Below, one piece after another: positions 8,296 through 15,983 of a stretch of DNA of 64,000 nt. How positions within the stretch are numbered: the first letter of the stretch is position 1; each line of letters starts with the position of its first letter. The notes under the pieces are model-generated. The model was not told the origin of the DNA. It did no database searches and worked only from the letters and a program-made list of their open reading frames with translations. The DNA comes from Verrucomicrobiia bacterium (GTDB taxonomy: Bacteria; Patescibacteriota; Saccharimonadia; Saccharimonadales; Saccharimonadaceae): positions 610,473 to 674,472 of the forward strand of contig DASPIB010000001.1 of the NCBI GenBank assembly GCA_035629335.1, in the 5' to 3' direction. The translations under genes were made by a program, and so were the position numbers.

Positions 8296-8904
8296 TTACT
8301 GATTAAACGTTACACTCTCCATGATAGCCTTGGCGTCCTCCATGCTAATTGCTTTTTGCCCTGCCAAGTTTAATTGAACTGTGCCGTTCGTTGTTTTAGC
8401 GTATCCAGCGTAGCGCGTATTGTCTTCGGCATAGCAAACGGTTGTTGACTCACCACCAAGCTGCATGGTCGTTGTTGGGCTATCACCACAGTCAATCTTG
8501 TCACCGCTGGCAGCGCCCAAATAAACACTATGCATTGAGCCAACTTCGCCATGATTGAGGTAGGTGTGACCATTCTTTTCTTCGACTTTGGCGTCTTTAT
8601 AGAATGAAACTGAAAAAGCGACGCCACTTGGTTTATCGGTGACAGAATACTTTTGATACTTACCCGTATCAGGGGTGTTGTTATTATCATTATTGGTCGG
8701 AGTTGGCCTTGGATCACGATTGCCGGTATCGGTACCTTTGTTCTGATTCATCAGGGCAAATACGATCACGCCCAAGATAACTATTGCCGCAATAACGACA
8801 ACAATAAGCATAGTTTTCTTATTTTTTGACGGTTCGCCAGGTGTCTGTGGCGCTTGAGAGTTATTTGGTTGCACATTATTGGTTGGTTGCTGCTGTGGAT
8901 CCAT
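8296..8904 (-). CDS. Membrane-anchored protein with Pro/Asn/Gln-rich N-terminus
   Basis: A 202-residue protein. The N-terminus (about 1-30) is rich in Gln, Asn and Pro and would face the cytoplasm. One membrane segment follows (MLIVVVIAAIVILGVIVFAL, about 32-51), then a Thr/Asn/Asp/Pro-rich linker (55-80) and an outward-facing domain of about 120 residues with two cysteines (ID-C-GDSP and TTV-C-YAED) that may form a disulfide. This single-helix layout is common in Saccharibacteria and other Patescibacteria; the domain itself is not recognised. The ribosome binding site AAGGAGAACCT before ATG is strong. It is a single-gene unit between a regulator and a reductase. Confidence 0.7.
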   Translation of the reverse strand: MDPQQQPTNNVQPNNSQAPQTPGEPSKNKKTMLIVVVIAAIVILGVIVFALMNQNKGTDTGNRDPRPTPTNNDNNNTPDTGKYQKYSVTDKPSGVAFSVSFYKDAKVEEKNGHTYLNHGEVGSMHSVYLGAASGDKIDCGDSPTTTMQLGGESTTVCYAEDNTRYAGYAKTTNGTVQLNLAGQKAISMEDAKAIMESVTFNQ

Positions 8905-9019
8905 GTAGGTTCTCCTTTTTTCAATTCGATCTCTAATTTATATTGTATCAGAGAAGTCTGGCAGGAAGTATTTTTGAAATTACGTAACCCACAAGCGAAG
9001 CGAGCAGCATTACCCAAGA

Positions 9020-9604
9020 CTAACGAGTGTTAGCCGGTGCGTAAACCGCTAAAAGACAGCTGTCCTCTAGCTTTTGGGCATCTAACAGTTGCAAGCTTTT
9101 ATTCTTTTTCAAGTTGTCGAATAGATGATCACCATAGTTAACGATCATTGGGTGCACTTTAATATGGTATTCGTCGATAAGATTTGCATCAGTCAACGAC
9201 CGCACCAACACCGGGCTACCGAAGATGATAATATCGCCGCCCTCGCTCGCTTTTAGCTTTTTGATTTGCTTCTCAATATCGTTGCCCACCAACTGCTCGG
9301 GGGCTGCAAACTTGCCCCAAGCCAGCTCCTTTAGCGGACGATCGCCAGTAACCACTATTTTATGAGTAGCGTTTATTTTTTTACCGAGCGGCGAAGCATT
9401 TGCGGGCGGAAATTTCCTAACAAGATCTTCGTAGGTACCGCGACCAAGCAGGATAGTATCGACAGGTTCCATAATTTGCAGTACATAATCCGAACCCGTT
9501 CCTCGACTCTTTGCCCAAGTAGCGAAGTTAGTTTTGTCTTTTTCCGGATCGCCCGTGACCACTCCGTTAAAAGAGCTGTGAATGAATAGTATAATTTTGC
9601 GCAT
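9020..9604 (-). CDS. Dihydrofolate reductase-fold (RibD C-terminal) protein 2
   Basis: A 194-residue close paralogue of the protein at 6824-7420: same N-terminus MRKIILFIHSSFNGVVTGDP, DTILLGRGTYEDL, HKIVVTGDRPL and GGDIIIFGSPVLVRSL. It belongs to the RibD_C/DHFR-like family and is probably an NADPH-dependent reductase of unknown substrate. Unlike the two other minus-strand copies it has no AraC gene directly upstream and no AATAT palindrome, so it is probably regulated differently or has lost its partner. The start is supported by GAGGACAAAATATC before ATG. An MFS pump ends about 145 nt upstream on the same strand. Confidence 0.85.
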   Translation of the reverse strand: MRKIILFIHSSFNGVVTGDPEKDKTNFATWAKSRGTGSDYVLQIMEPVDTILLGRGTYEDLVRKFPPANASPLGKKINATHKIVVTGDRPLKELAWGKFAAPEQLVGNDIEKQIKKLKASEGGDIIIFGSPVLVRSLTDANLIDEYHIKVHPMIVNYGDHLFDNLKKNKSLQLLDAQKLEDSCLLAVYAPANTR

Positions 9605-9748
9605 GATATTTTGTCCTCTTAATTCTTCTTATTGTAATGGAGATCGCAGATCGAGTTACTACCAAGCCGGCATAGACTCGTCAATCTTCTTAAACTAACT
9701 TTATCGTAAAAGCCTAGACCTCGTTGCTGACCGCCCTACGCTTACCGG

Positions 9749-11164
9749 TTACTGCCCGGGCTCTGCCGGCGCCTTGCGAGGCATCAGGAAAACGAAGGGG
9801 ATGCTCAAGGCGGTTGCCACCAGAACGACAATCAAGGTAACTGTCATTGCGTAATCGAACCCACTGGCTGCCGCCTGGAAGAAGACCGACGTAACAGCGG
9901 CCGAACCGATAGCTGATGAAAGCTGCTGAATTGAAGTCAATGAGCCGCTGGCGCTGCCGGCTTCGTCGGGCTTTGCATCGCCAAGGGCAACGGTAGGAAT
10001 AGTAGTAAAGCACAAGCCAGTCCCAATGCCGACGATAAAGAAGGCTGGCACTAAAGCCCAAATATTGATACTAAGACCAAAGGAAGCCACTAATGCTAAT
10101 ACTAAGCTACAGCCCACCAGCGAGATGCCGAGCCCAATAAACACCAGCTTGCGGCCAAGCTTGGCAACCAAGCCACCCATGGCGGCAAAGCTGGCCACGA
10201 TAAGCCCGGCGGTAAGTGGCACGAGCCCTAACGAGGCGTCGCGCGGGCTGGCGTGTAGCCCCTCTTGCAGGAATAGCGACAGCACAAAGAACAACCCAGT
10301 GCTGACAGCGAAGGCAATCAAGCCTACAATCATGCCAGAGGTAAAGCCGCGATTCTTTAAAAGTGACGCCTTAATAAGCGGATGTGGCGCAGTGCGTTGA
10401 CGAAAGGCGAAGGCGATAAAAGACGCAATACCGACAATAATTGAGGCAATCGATGCAATTTCCCAGCCGTTCGTCGGGCCCTCAATCAGACCATAGAGCA
10501 GCCCAAACATACCCACCGCCAGCAAGCCCGAACCCCAGCCGTCAACAACCGTTGAGCGGTCGGCGTCATCGCGTGGCAAAATCTTGCTCGCAACGATTAG
10601 TCCGATGATGCCCAAAATGATATTTATCAGAAAGATCGGACGCCATGATAAGCCAAATAGGTCGGCATTAATGATGAACCCGGCCAAAACCGGGCCACCG
10701 ACCGCGGAGATACCAAGAATTGGGCCAAACAATCCAAAAGCCTTGGCTAGCATGTCGGGCGTAAAGACTTTTGTCATAATTGCCATACCTTGCGGGATAA
10801 GCAGTGCGCCAAACGCTCCCTGAATGATGCGGGCGATAATAAGTAAGGTTGGGTCGGTTGCAAAGCCAATGATGGCTGAAGCAACGGTAAACCCACCCAT
10901 GCCGATCAAAAAGAGCCGGCGCTGGCCATATTTATCGCCCAGTCGTCCACTAATCAGTAATAAGATACCCATAGCGAGCAAATAAGCTGGTCCCACCCAT
11001 TTAATCAGACTCTCGCCACCGCCAAGGCTTTCGGCGATAGTGGGGGCCGCGATATTGGTAACCGTTCCGTCAATAACGTCGATGGCGTCAGCCAGTAGCA
11101 CCAACCCAAGGATCGCCCACATTCGGCGTTTCTTGCCTTTTAATTTATCAATTACTTGTTTCAT
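9749..11164 (-). CDS. MFS drug/proton antiporter, DHA2 (14-TMS) type
   Basis: A 471-residue integral membrane protein with about 14 hydrophobic segments. It shows the MFS loop 2-3 motif (GRLGDKYGQRRLFLIG) and the antiporter motif C in the fifth segment (GPILGISAVGGPVLAG), which mark the EmrB/QacA type of proton-coupled efflux pump. The acidic DAIDVIDGTVTNIA in the first segment also fits DHA2. It likely expels a toxic organic compound across the cytoplasmic membrane. It is preceded on the same strand by a DHFR-fold gene (29 nt gap), so AraC paralogue B, DHFR 3 and this pump may form one unit. The ribosome binding site is weak (GGAT). Confidence 0.88.
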   Translation of the reverse strand: MKQVIDKLKGKKRRMWAILGLVLLADAIDVIDGTVTNIAAPTIAESLGGGESLIKWVGPAYLLAMGILLLISGRLGDKYGQRRLFLIGMGGFTVASAIIGFATDPTLLIIARIIQGAFGALLIPQGMAIMTKVFTPDMLAKAFGLFGPILGISAVGGPVLAGFIINADLFGLSWRPIFLINIILGIIGLIVASKILPRDDADRSTVVDGWGSGLLAVGMFGLLYGLIEGPTNGWEIASIASIIVGIASFIAFAFRQRTAPHPLIKASLLKNRGFTSGMIVGLIAFAVSTGLFFVLSLFLQEGLHASPRDASLGLVPLTAGLIVASFAAMGGLVAKLGRKLVFIGLGISLVGCSLVLALVASFGLSINIWALVPAFFIVGIGTGLCFTTIPTVALGDAKPDEAGSASGSLTSIQQLSSAIGSAAVTSVFFQAAASGFDYAMTVTLIVVLVATALSIPFVFLMPRKAPAEPGQ

Positions 11165-11193
11165 ATAACTTATCCAGTTGAAAGTACCTTTTA

Positions 11194-11802
11194 TTAAAAA
11201 TTAAATGCTCCCGTTTTAAGTTCGCCGGCCCTCCGGTAATTAGCAATAATAATGCCGTTCGACAAAGCGCCAGTTTCTATTAATTCAAATGTGGCCGGCT
11301 TCGTTCCTTCGGCAAATAAACGCTTACCGGTGCCGATAGTTATCGGGAATGTTCTGAGGCGTAGCTCGTCAATCAGATCATTCTCAAGCAATGTTTGAAT
11401 CAGGTTACCGCTGCCCCACACCTGTAACATCGGGCCGTCTTCTTGCTTTAGCGCCTTTATCTTGGCAATCACATCGCCATCGATCAGCACCGATTCTTTC
11501 CAGGGAAGCTCTATCGGCTTATCAGACACTACATATTTTGTCGCTTTATTAAAAGCGTCAGCAATGGTGCCGGTTTGCTTTGGCCACCCTGGTGCAAATA
11601 TGTCGCTGTATGTCTTGGCACCCAGCAACATATCAAACGGCTCGCTCACTTCTTTGTCAATAATTTCACCTAGAGCGCCGTCGGCAAATGGCGGGCTCCA
11701 GCCACCGTACTGAAAATCATTCGAATCGTCTTCTTTTGGTCCACCGGGCGACTGCATGACTCCATCAAGGGTCAGCATGGTAAATACTACTATTTTTCGC
11801 AT
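11194..11802 (-). CDS. Dihydrofolate reductase-fold protein 3 (YyaP/YwjB-like)
   Basis: About 202 residues from the ATG at 11802. This start (MRKIVVFTMLTLDGVMQSPG) is preferred to an upstream one at 11874 because it matches the family N-terminus and follows AAGGATATAT. Family signatures: TLDGVMQSPGGPKED, DMLLGAKTYSDIF, KYVVSDKP, MLQVWGSGNLIQTLLENDLIDE and the C-terminal LIETGALSNGIIIANY. The sequence is of a different subgroup from copies 1 and 2 and resembles proteins often annotated 'dihydrofolate reductase family', which probably use NADPH on unknown substrates. It is 75 nt downstream of AraC paralogue B, with the shared palindrome between, and 29 nt upstream of an MFS pump. Confidence 0.87.
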   Translation of the reverse strand: MRKIVVFTMLTLDGVMQSPGGPKEDDSNDFQYGGWSPPFADGALGEIIDKEVSEPFDMLLGAKTYSDIFAPGWPKQTGTIADAFNKATKYVVSDKPIELPWKESVLIDGDVIAKIKALKQEDGPMLQVWGSGNLIQTLLENDLIDELRLRTFPITIGTGKRLFAEGTKPATFELIETGALSNGIIIANYRRAGELKTGAFNF

Positions 11803-11830
11803 ATATATCCTTTTTATAACTTTCAATGGT

Positions 11831-11866
11831 ACTATACCGAGTTGAGAGCTATAAATATTGGATATT
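11831..11866 (-). promoter_or_regulatory. Promoter with palindromic operator AATAT-N3-ATATT (second copy)
   Basis: Palindrome AATATTGGATATT at 11854-11866, with a minus-strand -10 box TATAGT at 11831-11836 before DHFR 3. Flanking TGTC at one end and TTTA after the palindrome are shared with the copy at 7475-7487. No good -35 box is present, which fits an activator site. Confidence 0.55.
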
Positions 11867-11876
11867 CTGGACAATT

Positions 11877-12557
11877 TTAAGGACTTTGCGGCAAGTGTAG
11901 GAGCTCTTTTGGCGTGTGGCCTAAAAATTGCTTGGCCGCCCGAACTAAATGGGCTTGATCGACAAAGCCGAGATCGGCGGCGACAGCTGCGGCAGGAACG
12001 CCCTGCTTAAGTAATTGCAGTGCCTGGTGGATCCTTTGCAGCTGACGGAGCTTATAAGGTGAAAGTCCGGTTGTGCGCTTAACTAACCGAGAGTAACTTT
12101 TCGATGACATGCCTTGCAGGGGAATTTTTTCACTACTCAACGGCTTGCCACTAATGAGGCCGAGATTTTGCATCTGCATTACGAGCTGCTCGGCGTGACG
12201 AAAGTCAGGAAATTGCAACCACATGCCTTCAAATAAAAATCGCGCCTCGTTGTCGGCTGGCAGCGTCAAGAAGCTGTCGGTAAACTGCTCGGCTGGAAAG
12301 TTTCTTAACACTACCCCCGGCTGCAGACGAATCGCCGTCCAGGTGTAGCCCGGGAGCAATACTTCGCCGCGCGGTTTGGTTTCAGGGCCTCTTAGTATCA
12401 CCTCGGTGCTGTCGGCACTTTTTACCAGGATAATAGAAATACACGGATCAGCAAGGACAGTGCGTGAAGTAATTTCGGAAGCATTGCAAGTCCAGACTGA
12501 AGCTATAGCCTCTAGCTCCGTCGTGCGTTCCCTCCAAATAAGCGTTGTGCTGTTCAT
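11877..12557 (-). CDS. AraC-family transcriptional regulator, paralogue B
   Basis: A 226-residue protein collinear with the one at 7501-8184: LIWRERTTELEAIASVWTC, ILRGPETKPRGE, IRLQPGVVLRNF in the sensing half, and YSRLVKRTTGLSPYKLRQL and DLGFVDQAHLVRAAKQFLG in the HTH half. Both end with a 'LxHLPQxP' tail. It probably controls the DHFR-fold gene and MFS pump that follow. A TATACT box 6 nt before the ATG (12564-12569) predicts a leaderless transcript; no ribosome binding site is visible. Confidence 0.85.
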   Translation of the reverse strand: MNSTTLIWRERTTELEAIASVWTCNASEITSRTVLADPCISIILVKSADSTEVILRGPETKPRGEVLLPGYTWTAIRLQPGVVLRNFPAEQFTDSFLTLPADNEARFLFEGMWLQFPDFRHAEQLVMQMQNLGLISGKPLSSEKIPLQGMSSKSYSRLVKRTTGLSPYKLRQLQRIHQALQLLKQGVPAAAVAADLGFVDQAHLVRAAKQFLGHTPKELLHLPQSP

Positions 12558-12563
12558 ATATAT

Positions 12564-12569
12564 AGTATA
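12564..12569 (-). promoter_or_regulatory. Leaderless-type -10 box TATACT
   Basis: TATACT on the minus strand, 6 nt before the ATG at 12557. No convincing -35 hexamer at 17 nt. Confidence 0.45.
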
Positions 12570-12709
12570 TCGCTTAACCGTGCAAGGACCTCATGCAGTT
12601 TATGCTTTTCTAATGCCAATTTGGCTTCGCAATTGCCTGACAAAGTCAATCTATGCGGTATGCTACTTGTAGTAAATATGAATCTAGACGATCTTCGTCT
12701 TAAGCGATC

Positions 12710-12726
12710 CGACTGTCTTTATGACA
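12710..12726. repeat. Short inverted repeat ACTGTC/GACAGT
   Basis: ACTGTC, 5-nt loop, GACAGT, in the 300-nt gap between the AraC gene and the cupin-like gene, about 45 nt upstream of the shared promoter block. It may be an operator or a weak hairpin. Confidence 0.35.
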
Positions 12727-12769
12727 GTTCTCCGCCTACTTTTGGCTTGTCAGCGCATACCCTTATAAT

Positions 12770-12805
12770 TTTAATCTTTTTTTCATACTTAATAGTTATG
12801 CTAAA
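12770..12805 (+). promoter_or_regulatory. Conserved 36-bp promoter block, copy 1
   Basis: TTTAATC, a 7-T tract, CATACTTAATAG and TATGCTAAA. The same ungapped block occurs at 14658-14693 and 15723-15758. TATGCT at 12797-12802 would be the -10 box; the position of a -35 box holds ATCTTT, not TTGACA. The start of the cupin-like gene is 57 nt downstream. Confidence 0.6.
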
Positions 12806-12859
12806 TATGCCAGTTAAGGAATTAGAGGCAGTAAAGGTATACCACGAGTGTAGAAAATT

Positions 12860-13429
12860 ATGGAGACAGCAAAAAAGACGCACTATAGCACAAATGATGG
12901 GTTTAGGATTATTAGTATCACAGAGGCAATCGAGCGTGCACAATACAATGAAGCTGGCATTGCCATGACGCCGCTTGGATCATATGAAATTGCCGGTCAA
13001 GAAATCGATATATTACTGGTTAGCATGCAGCCCCTTAAGGCCGTGTCAGCGCACTTACATCTTGAAGGCGGTGAGTCGCAAATCGCCCTAACACCAGTAC
13101 GGGCTATTTTTGGCCGTCCATACAAAAATGACGATGGTGATTATACATTCACGCCGGATGGTCGGGTGGAGTTTGAAGTTATCGTTAATCGCATTGTCTC
13201 GCCACAGGAAATCGTGTCAATTCCCAAAGGTTTCGTACATGGATACGGCAATCCAAGCGATCGCCACAATGCACATATCATTTTTAATCTTCCCCACACC
13301 CATACGACGGCTGAAGATAAGTTGCTAGCTAATAGTGACGTAGGTGATTTAAGTAGTGCCTTAACCGAAGAAGAGTATCAGCGCTATTCCTTACAAGCGG
13401 GTTTTCCGGCCATGCTGCCAATTCAGTAA
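12860..13429 (+). CDS. Cupin-like protein
   Basis: A 189-residue soluble protein. The segment around residues 60-150 looks like a small cupin barrel: 'VSAHLHLEGGES' early, then 'IPKGFVHGYGNPSDRH' and 'FNLPHTH', where the histidines could bind a metal. I cannot name the exact family. It lies 42 nt upstream of threonine dehydrogenase on the same strand and downstream of promoter block copy 1, so the two genes are probably co-transcribed. The ATG has no clear ribosome binding site; the next in-frame ATG is at residue 36. It may be a small-molecule enzyme or sugar/amino-acid isomerase working with the dehydrogenase, which is speculation. Confidence 0.6.
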   Translation: METAKKTHYSTNDGFRIISITEAIERAQYNEAGIAMTPLGSYEIAGQEIDILLVSMQPLKAVSAHLHLEGGESQIALTPVRAIFGRPYKNDDGDYTFTPDGRVEFEVIVNRIVSPQEIVSIPKGFVHGYGNPSDRHNAHIIFNLPHTHTTAEDKLLANSDVGDLSSALTEEEYQRYSLQAGFPAMLPIQ

Positions 13430-13471
13430 GCCGCGGCGTGAGTATTATTTTAACAAACAGGGGACATTTAG

Positions 13472-14509
13472 TTGAAAGCTTTGATAAAACGACAAAAAAG
13501 TCCAGGATTATGGCTCGAAGAAGTGCCTATCCCATCGATTGGGCCGCACGAGGTATTAGTGCGCGTGCTCCGTACGGGCATTTGCGGGACCGATTTACAT
13601 ATTTACGACTGGGATAAGTGGGCACAAACCACGGTACCGGCCCCTTTGATCATAGGCCATGAATTCGTTGGCGTGGTTGAGAAAGTTGGCGCCAAGGTAA
13701 AAAATGTCTCCCCAGGCACTTTAGTGAGCGGCGAAGGACATCTAGTATGTAATACCTGCCATAACTGTCGCTCAAACATGAAACACCTCTGTCCGCAAAC
13801 AAAGGTTATCGGCGTACACATACCCGGAGCTTTTGCCGAGTACATCGCAATGCCTGCCGAAAATATATGGAAGCATTCTCCTGATACAGCAATTGATGTG
13901 GCGGCAATTTTTGACCCATTCGGCAATGCCGTGCATACGGCGAGCATGTTTGATCTTGCGGAGGCTGACGTTTTAGTTACTGGCGCCGGACCAATTGGTA
14001 TTATGGCTGCGCTTGTGGCGCAGGCAAAAGGCGCAAGAAAGGTTATGATTACCGATGTTAACGAGTATCGTCTTTCGCTCGCGCGACAAGCAGGGGTACA
14101 GACAGCGATCAACGTTTCAACTAGCTCGCTTGCAGACGTCCGCCAACAATATGGCATTATCGATGGCTTTAAGGTAGGGTTTGAGATGTCTGGCACTACG
14201 CCCGCGCTCAATGACATGATCTCGCATAGCGTACCTGGCGGCAAAATCGCCGCCCTCGGCTTGCCGGCAGGAACCGTGCAACCCGACTGGTCAACTATTG
14301 TCACGAAAATGCTGACTATCAAGGGAGTTTTTGGGCGCGAAATGTTTGCCACCTGGCAGGCTATGTCACAGTTACTTAAAGATGGGCTCGATATAGCATC
14401 GGTTATTACGCACCGGTTTGGATTTGCCGATTTTGAAAAAGCATTTGCGGCGGCCCGGAGTGGAGATTCGGGAAAAGTAATCTTAAATTGGGAAACGCCA
14501 CAGCTTTAA
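13472..14509 (+). CDS. tdh: L-threonine 3-dehydrogenase
   Basis: 345 residues, matching the zinc alcohol dehydrogenase family member Tdh over its full length. It catalyses NAD-dependent oxidation of L-threonine to 2-amino-3-ketobutyrate. Seen: TGICGTDLHIYDWD (catalytic Zn Cys and the Tdh-specific HIYDWD), IIGHEFVGVVEKVG (Zn ligands), the structural zinc Cys cluster CNTCHNCRSNMKHLC, AAIFDPFGNAVHTA, VTGAGPIGIMAA (NAD loop), ITDVNEYRL and GREMFATW. The start is TTG at 13472, supported by AGGGGA seven nucleotides upstream and by alignment with the family N-terminus (MKALIKRQKSPGLW). The usual partner Kbl (2-amino-3-ketobutyrate CoA ligase) is absent, so the product may go to aminoacetone or another use. 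Confidence 0.92.
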   Translation: MKALIKRQKSPGLWLEEVPIPSIGPHEVLVRVLRTGICGTDLHIYDWDKWAQTTVPAPLIIGHEFVGVVEKVGAKVKNVSPGTLVSGEGHLVCNTCHNCRSNMKHLCPQTKVIGVHIPGAFAEYIAMPAENIWKHSPDTAIDVAAIFDPFGNAVHTASMFDLAEADVLVTGAGPIGIMAALVAQAKGARKVMITDVNEYRLSLARQAGVQTAINVSTSSLADVRQQYGIIDGFKVGFEMSGTTPALNDMISHSVPGGKIAALGLPAGTVQPDWSTIVTKMLTIKGVFGREMFATWQAMSQLLKDGLDIASVITHRFGFADFEKAFAAARSGDSGKVILNWETPQL

Positions 14510-14657
14510 CTTCTTGTGTTGGCGTTAGTAGCCGTAGTGGCGCGGCAAATTCCATCGACTAGCTTGCTCTTTTTGCCTTTAGCGCCTCAAAGCCTGGGGC
14601 GTTGTCAATTAGCTTCAACTATCCTGGCGCTTCCCCTAATCCCGTGATCGGGAGTTG

Positions 14658-14693
14658 TTTAATCTTTTTTTCATACTTAATAGCTATGCTAAA
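14658..14693 (+). promoter_or_regulatory. Conserved 36-bp promoter block, copy 2
   Basis: TTTAATC, a 7-T tract, CATACTTAATAG and TATGCTAAA, almost identical to copy 1. TATGCT is at 14685-14690, 43 nt before the start of the RTX-repeat protein. Confidence 0.65.
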
Positions 14694-14733
14694 AGTAGCC
14701 CATCGGGGCAAGTTAAAACAAAAAGGAGGGCCT

Positions 14734-15627
14734 ATGCCTATAAATTTTAAAAAAGTAAGTTCTTTGCTGGCCGTTGGCGGTTTGGTGCTCAGCTCGGTGT
14801 TTGTATCGACACCAGCTCATGCGTCTACTTACATGTGCGATGACACAGAGGCAACAATCGTTGGCACGAGTGGATCTGATATTCTCACCGGTACTGCCGG
14901 TGTTGATGTTATTGTTGGGTTGGGTGGCAACGATGTTATATCTGGCCTCGGTGGGGACGATCGAATTTGTGCTGGCGAGGGCGACGACACAGTCTATGGC
15001 GACGTTGAAATACGCGAACCGGGCGTAGCCTTGGGTGACAACGATAGAATTTTTGGGGAAGCCGGCAACGATGAACTTTTGGGTGATTTCCGCGAGCTCA
15101 CAACTGATTCGCCTGGCGGGGGAGCGATCGGCAATGATGACTACATTGATGGCGGTGCCGGCGCAGATGTTATTGCTGGCGGCTTCATAGATGTCACTAT
15201 AACTACCGCTTCCGTTTCTGCAAATAACGGCAACGATACGCTGCTTGGTGGCGCCGACGACGATATTATTTATGGCCTCGGCAAAAACCTCACTTTCACT
15301 TTGCTTGGGCCGGTCATAATCGGGGATAGTAACAATACCATTATCGGTGGTACCGGTAACGATACGGTTTACGGCGATGTCGAAACGCTCACCTTTAGTA
15401 ACGGCCTTGGTCCATTAAGCCTCACTAACGCCTGGAATGACACCATCGTCGGCATGGACGGTGATGACATAGTTTACAGTGACGTGAAGACTACTACCGG
15501 CCTGGTACTCCCCGTATCCTCTGGTAACGACACGATAAACGGTGGCGCCGGAACCGACACTGGTGACGCAAGCTTTGGCACCGATACCTGCACCGCTACG
15601 GAAGGTGTAGTGAACTGCGAACAGTAA
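14734..15627 (+). CDS. Secreted RTX-type calcium-binding repeat protein
   Basis: 297 residues from ATG 14734, chosen because AAGGAGGG lies just upstream and because it opens a classic signal peptide (MPINFKKV, hydrophobic core LLAVGGLVLSSVFV, cleavage after TPAHA). The mature part contains RTX nonapeptide-like units (G-G-x-G-x-D-x-h-x), for example VGLGGNDVISGLGGDDRICAGEGDD and further NDTLLGGADDDIIYG, TGNDTVYGD and DGDDIVYSD. In the RTX family these bind calcium and fold into a parallel beta roll outside the cell. Long spacers between repeats and four cysteines (MCDD, RICAG, DTCTA, VNCEQ) suggest a disulfide-stabilised single domain. No adhesion or enzyme domain and no type I secretion tail are recognised. 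A palindromic terminator follows. Confidence 0.85.
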   Translation: MPINFKKVSSLLAVGGLVLSSVFVSTPAHASTYMCDDTEATIVGTSGSDILTGTAGVDVIVGLGGNDVISGLGGDDRICAGEGDDTVYGDVEIREPGVALGDNDRIFGEAGNDELLGDFRELTTDSPGGGAIGNDDYIDGGAGADVIAGGFIDVTITTASVSANNGNDTLLGGADDDIIYGLGKNLTFTLLGPVIIGDSNNTIIGGTGNDTVYGDVETLTFSNGLGPLSLTNAWNDTIVGMDGDDIVYSDVKTTTGLVLPVSSGNDTINGGAGTDTGDASFGTDTCTATEGVVNCEQ

Positions 15628-15649
15628 TATTCTTTTAGAGTAGTGAAAT

Positions 15650-15679
15650 AAATGAGTCGTCGGTCGCGGCGACTCATTT
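15650..15679. terminator. Palindromic terminator after the RTX gene
   Basis: AAATGAGTCG(T)C and G(G)CGACTCATTT form a stem of about 12 bp over a GGTCGC loop. AT-rich ends suggest a hairpin working in either direction. Confidence 0.65.
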
Positions 15680-15722
15680 AAGTGGTGCAATAAAAGCCAC
15701 TTGACTTATGCGGTCTAAGCTT

Positions 15723-15758
15723 TTTAATCGTTTTTTAATATTCAATGGTTATGCTAAA
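15723..15758 (+). promoter_or_regulatory. Conserved 36-bp promoter block, copy 3
   Basis: Same ungapped block as copies 1 and 2 with about seven substitutions (G then six T, AATATTCAATGG, TATGCTAAA). TATGCT is at 15750-15755. The next start-like ATG (15796) opens a broken signal-peptide remnant. Confidence 0.6.
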
Positions 15759-15795
15759 AATAGTTGTAATTAGGCGGCCAAACCAAGGGGGACTT

Positions 15796-15891
15796 ATGCA
15801 TACATTTTAGAATAAGTTGTTGATGGCTGTGCACAGCCTGGTATTTGCTCATTCGACTTCCGATCGGCGCCAACTTTGTGTGGGCAATTAA
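15796..15891 (+). pseudogene. Decayed start of a secreted protein (signal-peptide remnant)
   Basis: AAGGGGGACTT followed by ATG gives MHTF, a TAG stop, then NKLLMAVHSLVFAHSTSD and another stop. Placed against the start of the RTX protein (MPINFKKVSSLLAVGGLVLSS) it keeps the same pattern: Met, Phe, Lys, Leu-rich core, 'AV-x-x-LV'. Promoter block, ribosome binding site and ATG are at the same relative distances as in the RTX gene. It therefore looks like the dead 5' end of a former paralogue, now a leader in front of the second reductase. The similarity is short, so this is a suggestion. Confidence 0.35.
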
Positions 15892-15947
15892 AGTTTTAGC
15901 GACGGGTAAAAATATTCAAGACGCTGTCCACTACGTGGCTACAGCAG

Positions 15948-15956
15948 TGCTATAAC
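15948..15956 (+). promoter_or_regulatory. Extended -10 promoter TGCTATAAC for reductase 2
   Basis: TG-C-TATAAC, an extended -10 element, 27 nt before the ATG at 15984, with AGGGGAAA as ribosome binding site in between. A small repeat CCACTACGTGG lies about 20 nt upstream. Confidence 0.45.
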
Positions 15957-15983
15957 ATTTGAAAGTTTTACAGGGGAAAACAC

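Noticed and set aside
12621..12968. Open frame crossing promoter block copy 1, with a possible ATG at 12807
   Set aside because: It overlaps the cupin-like gene in another frame and its ATG is only 4 nt from the -10 box; the cupin frame is better supported.
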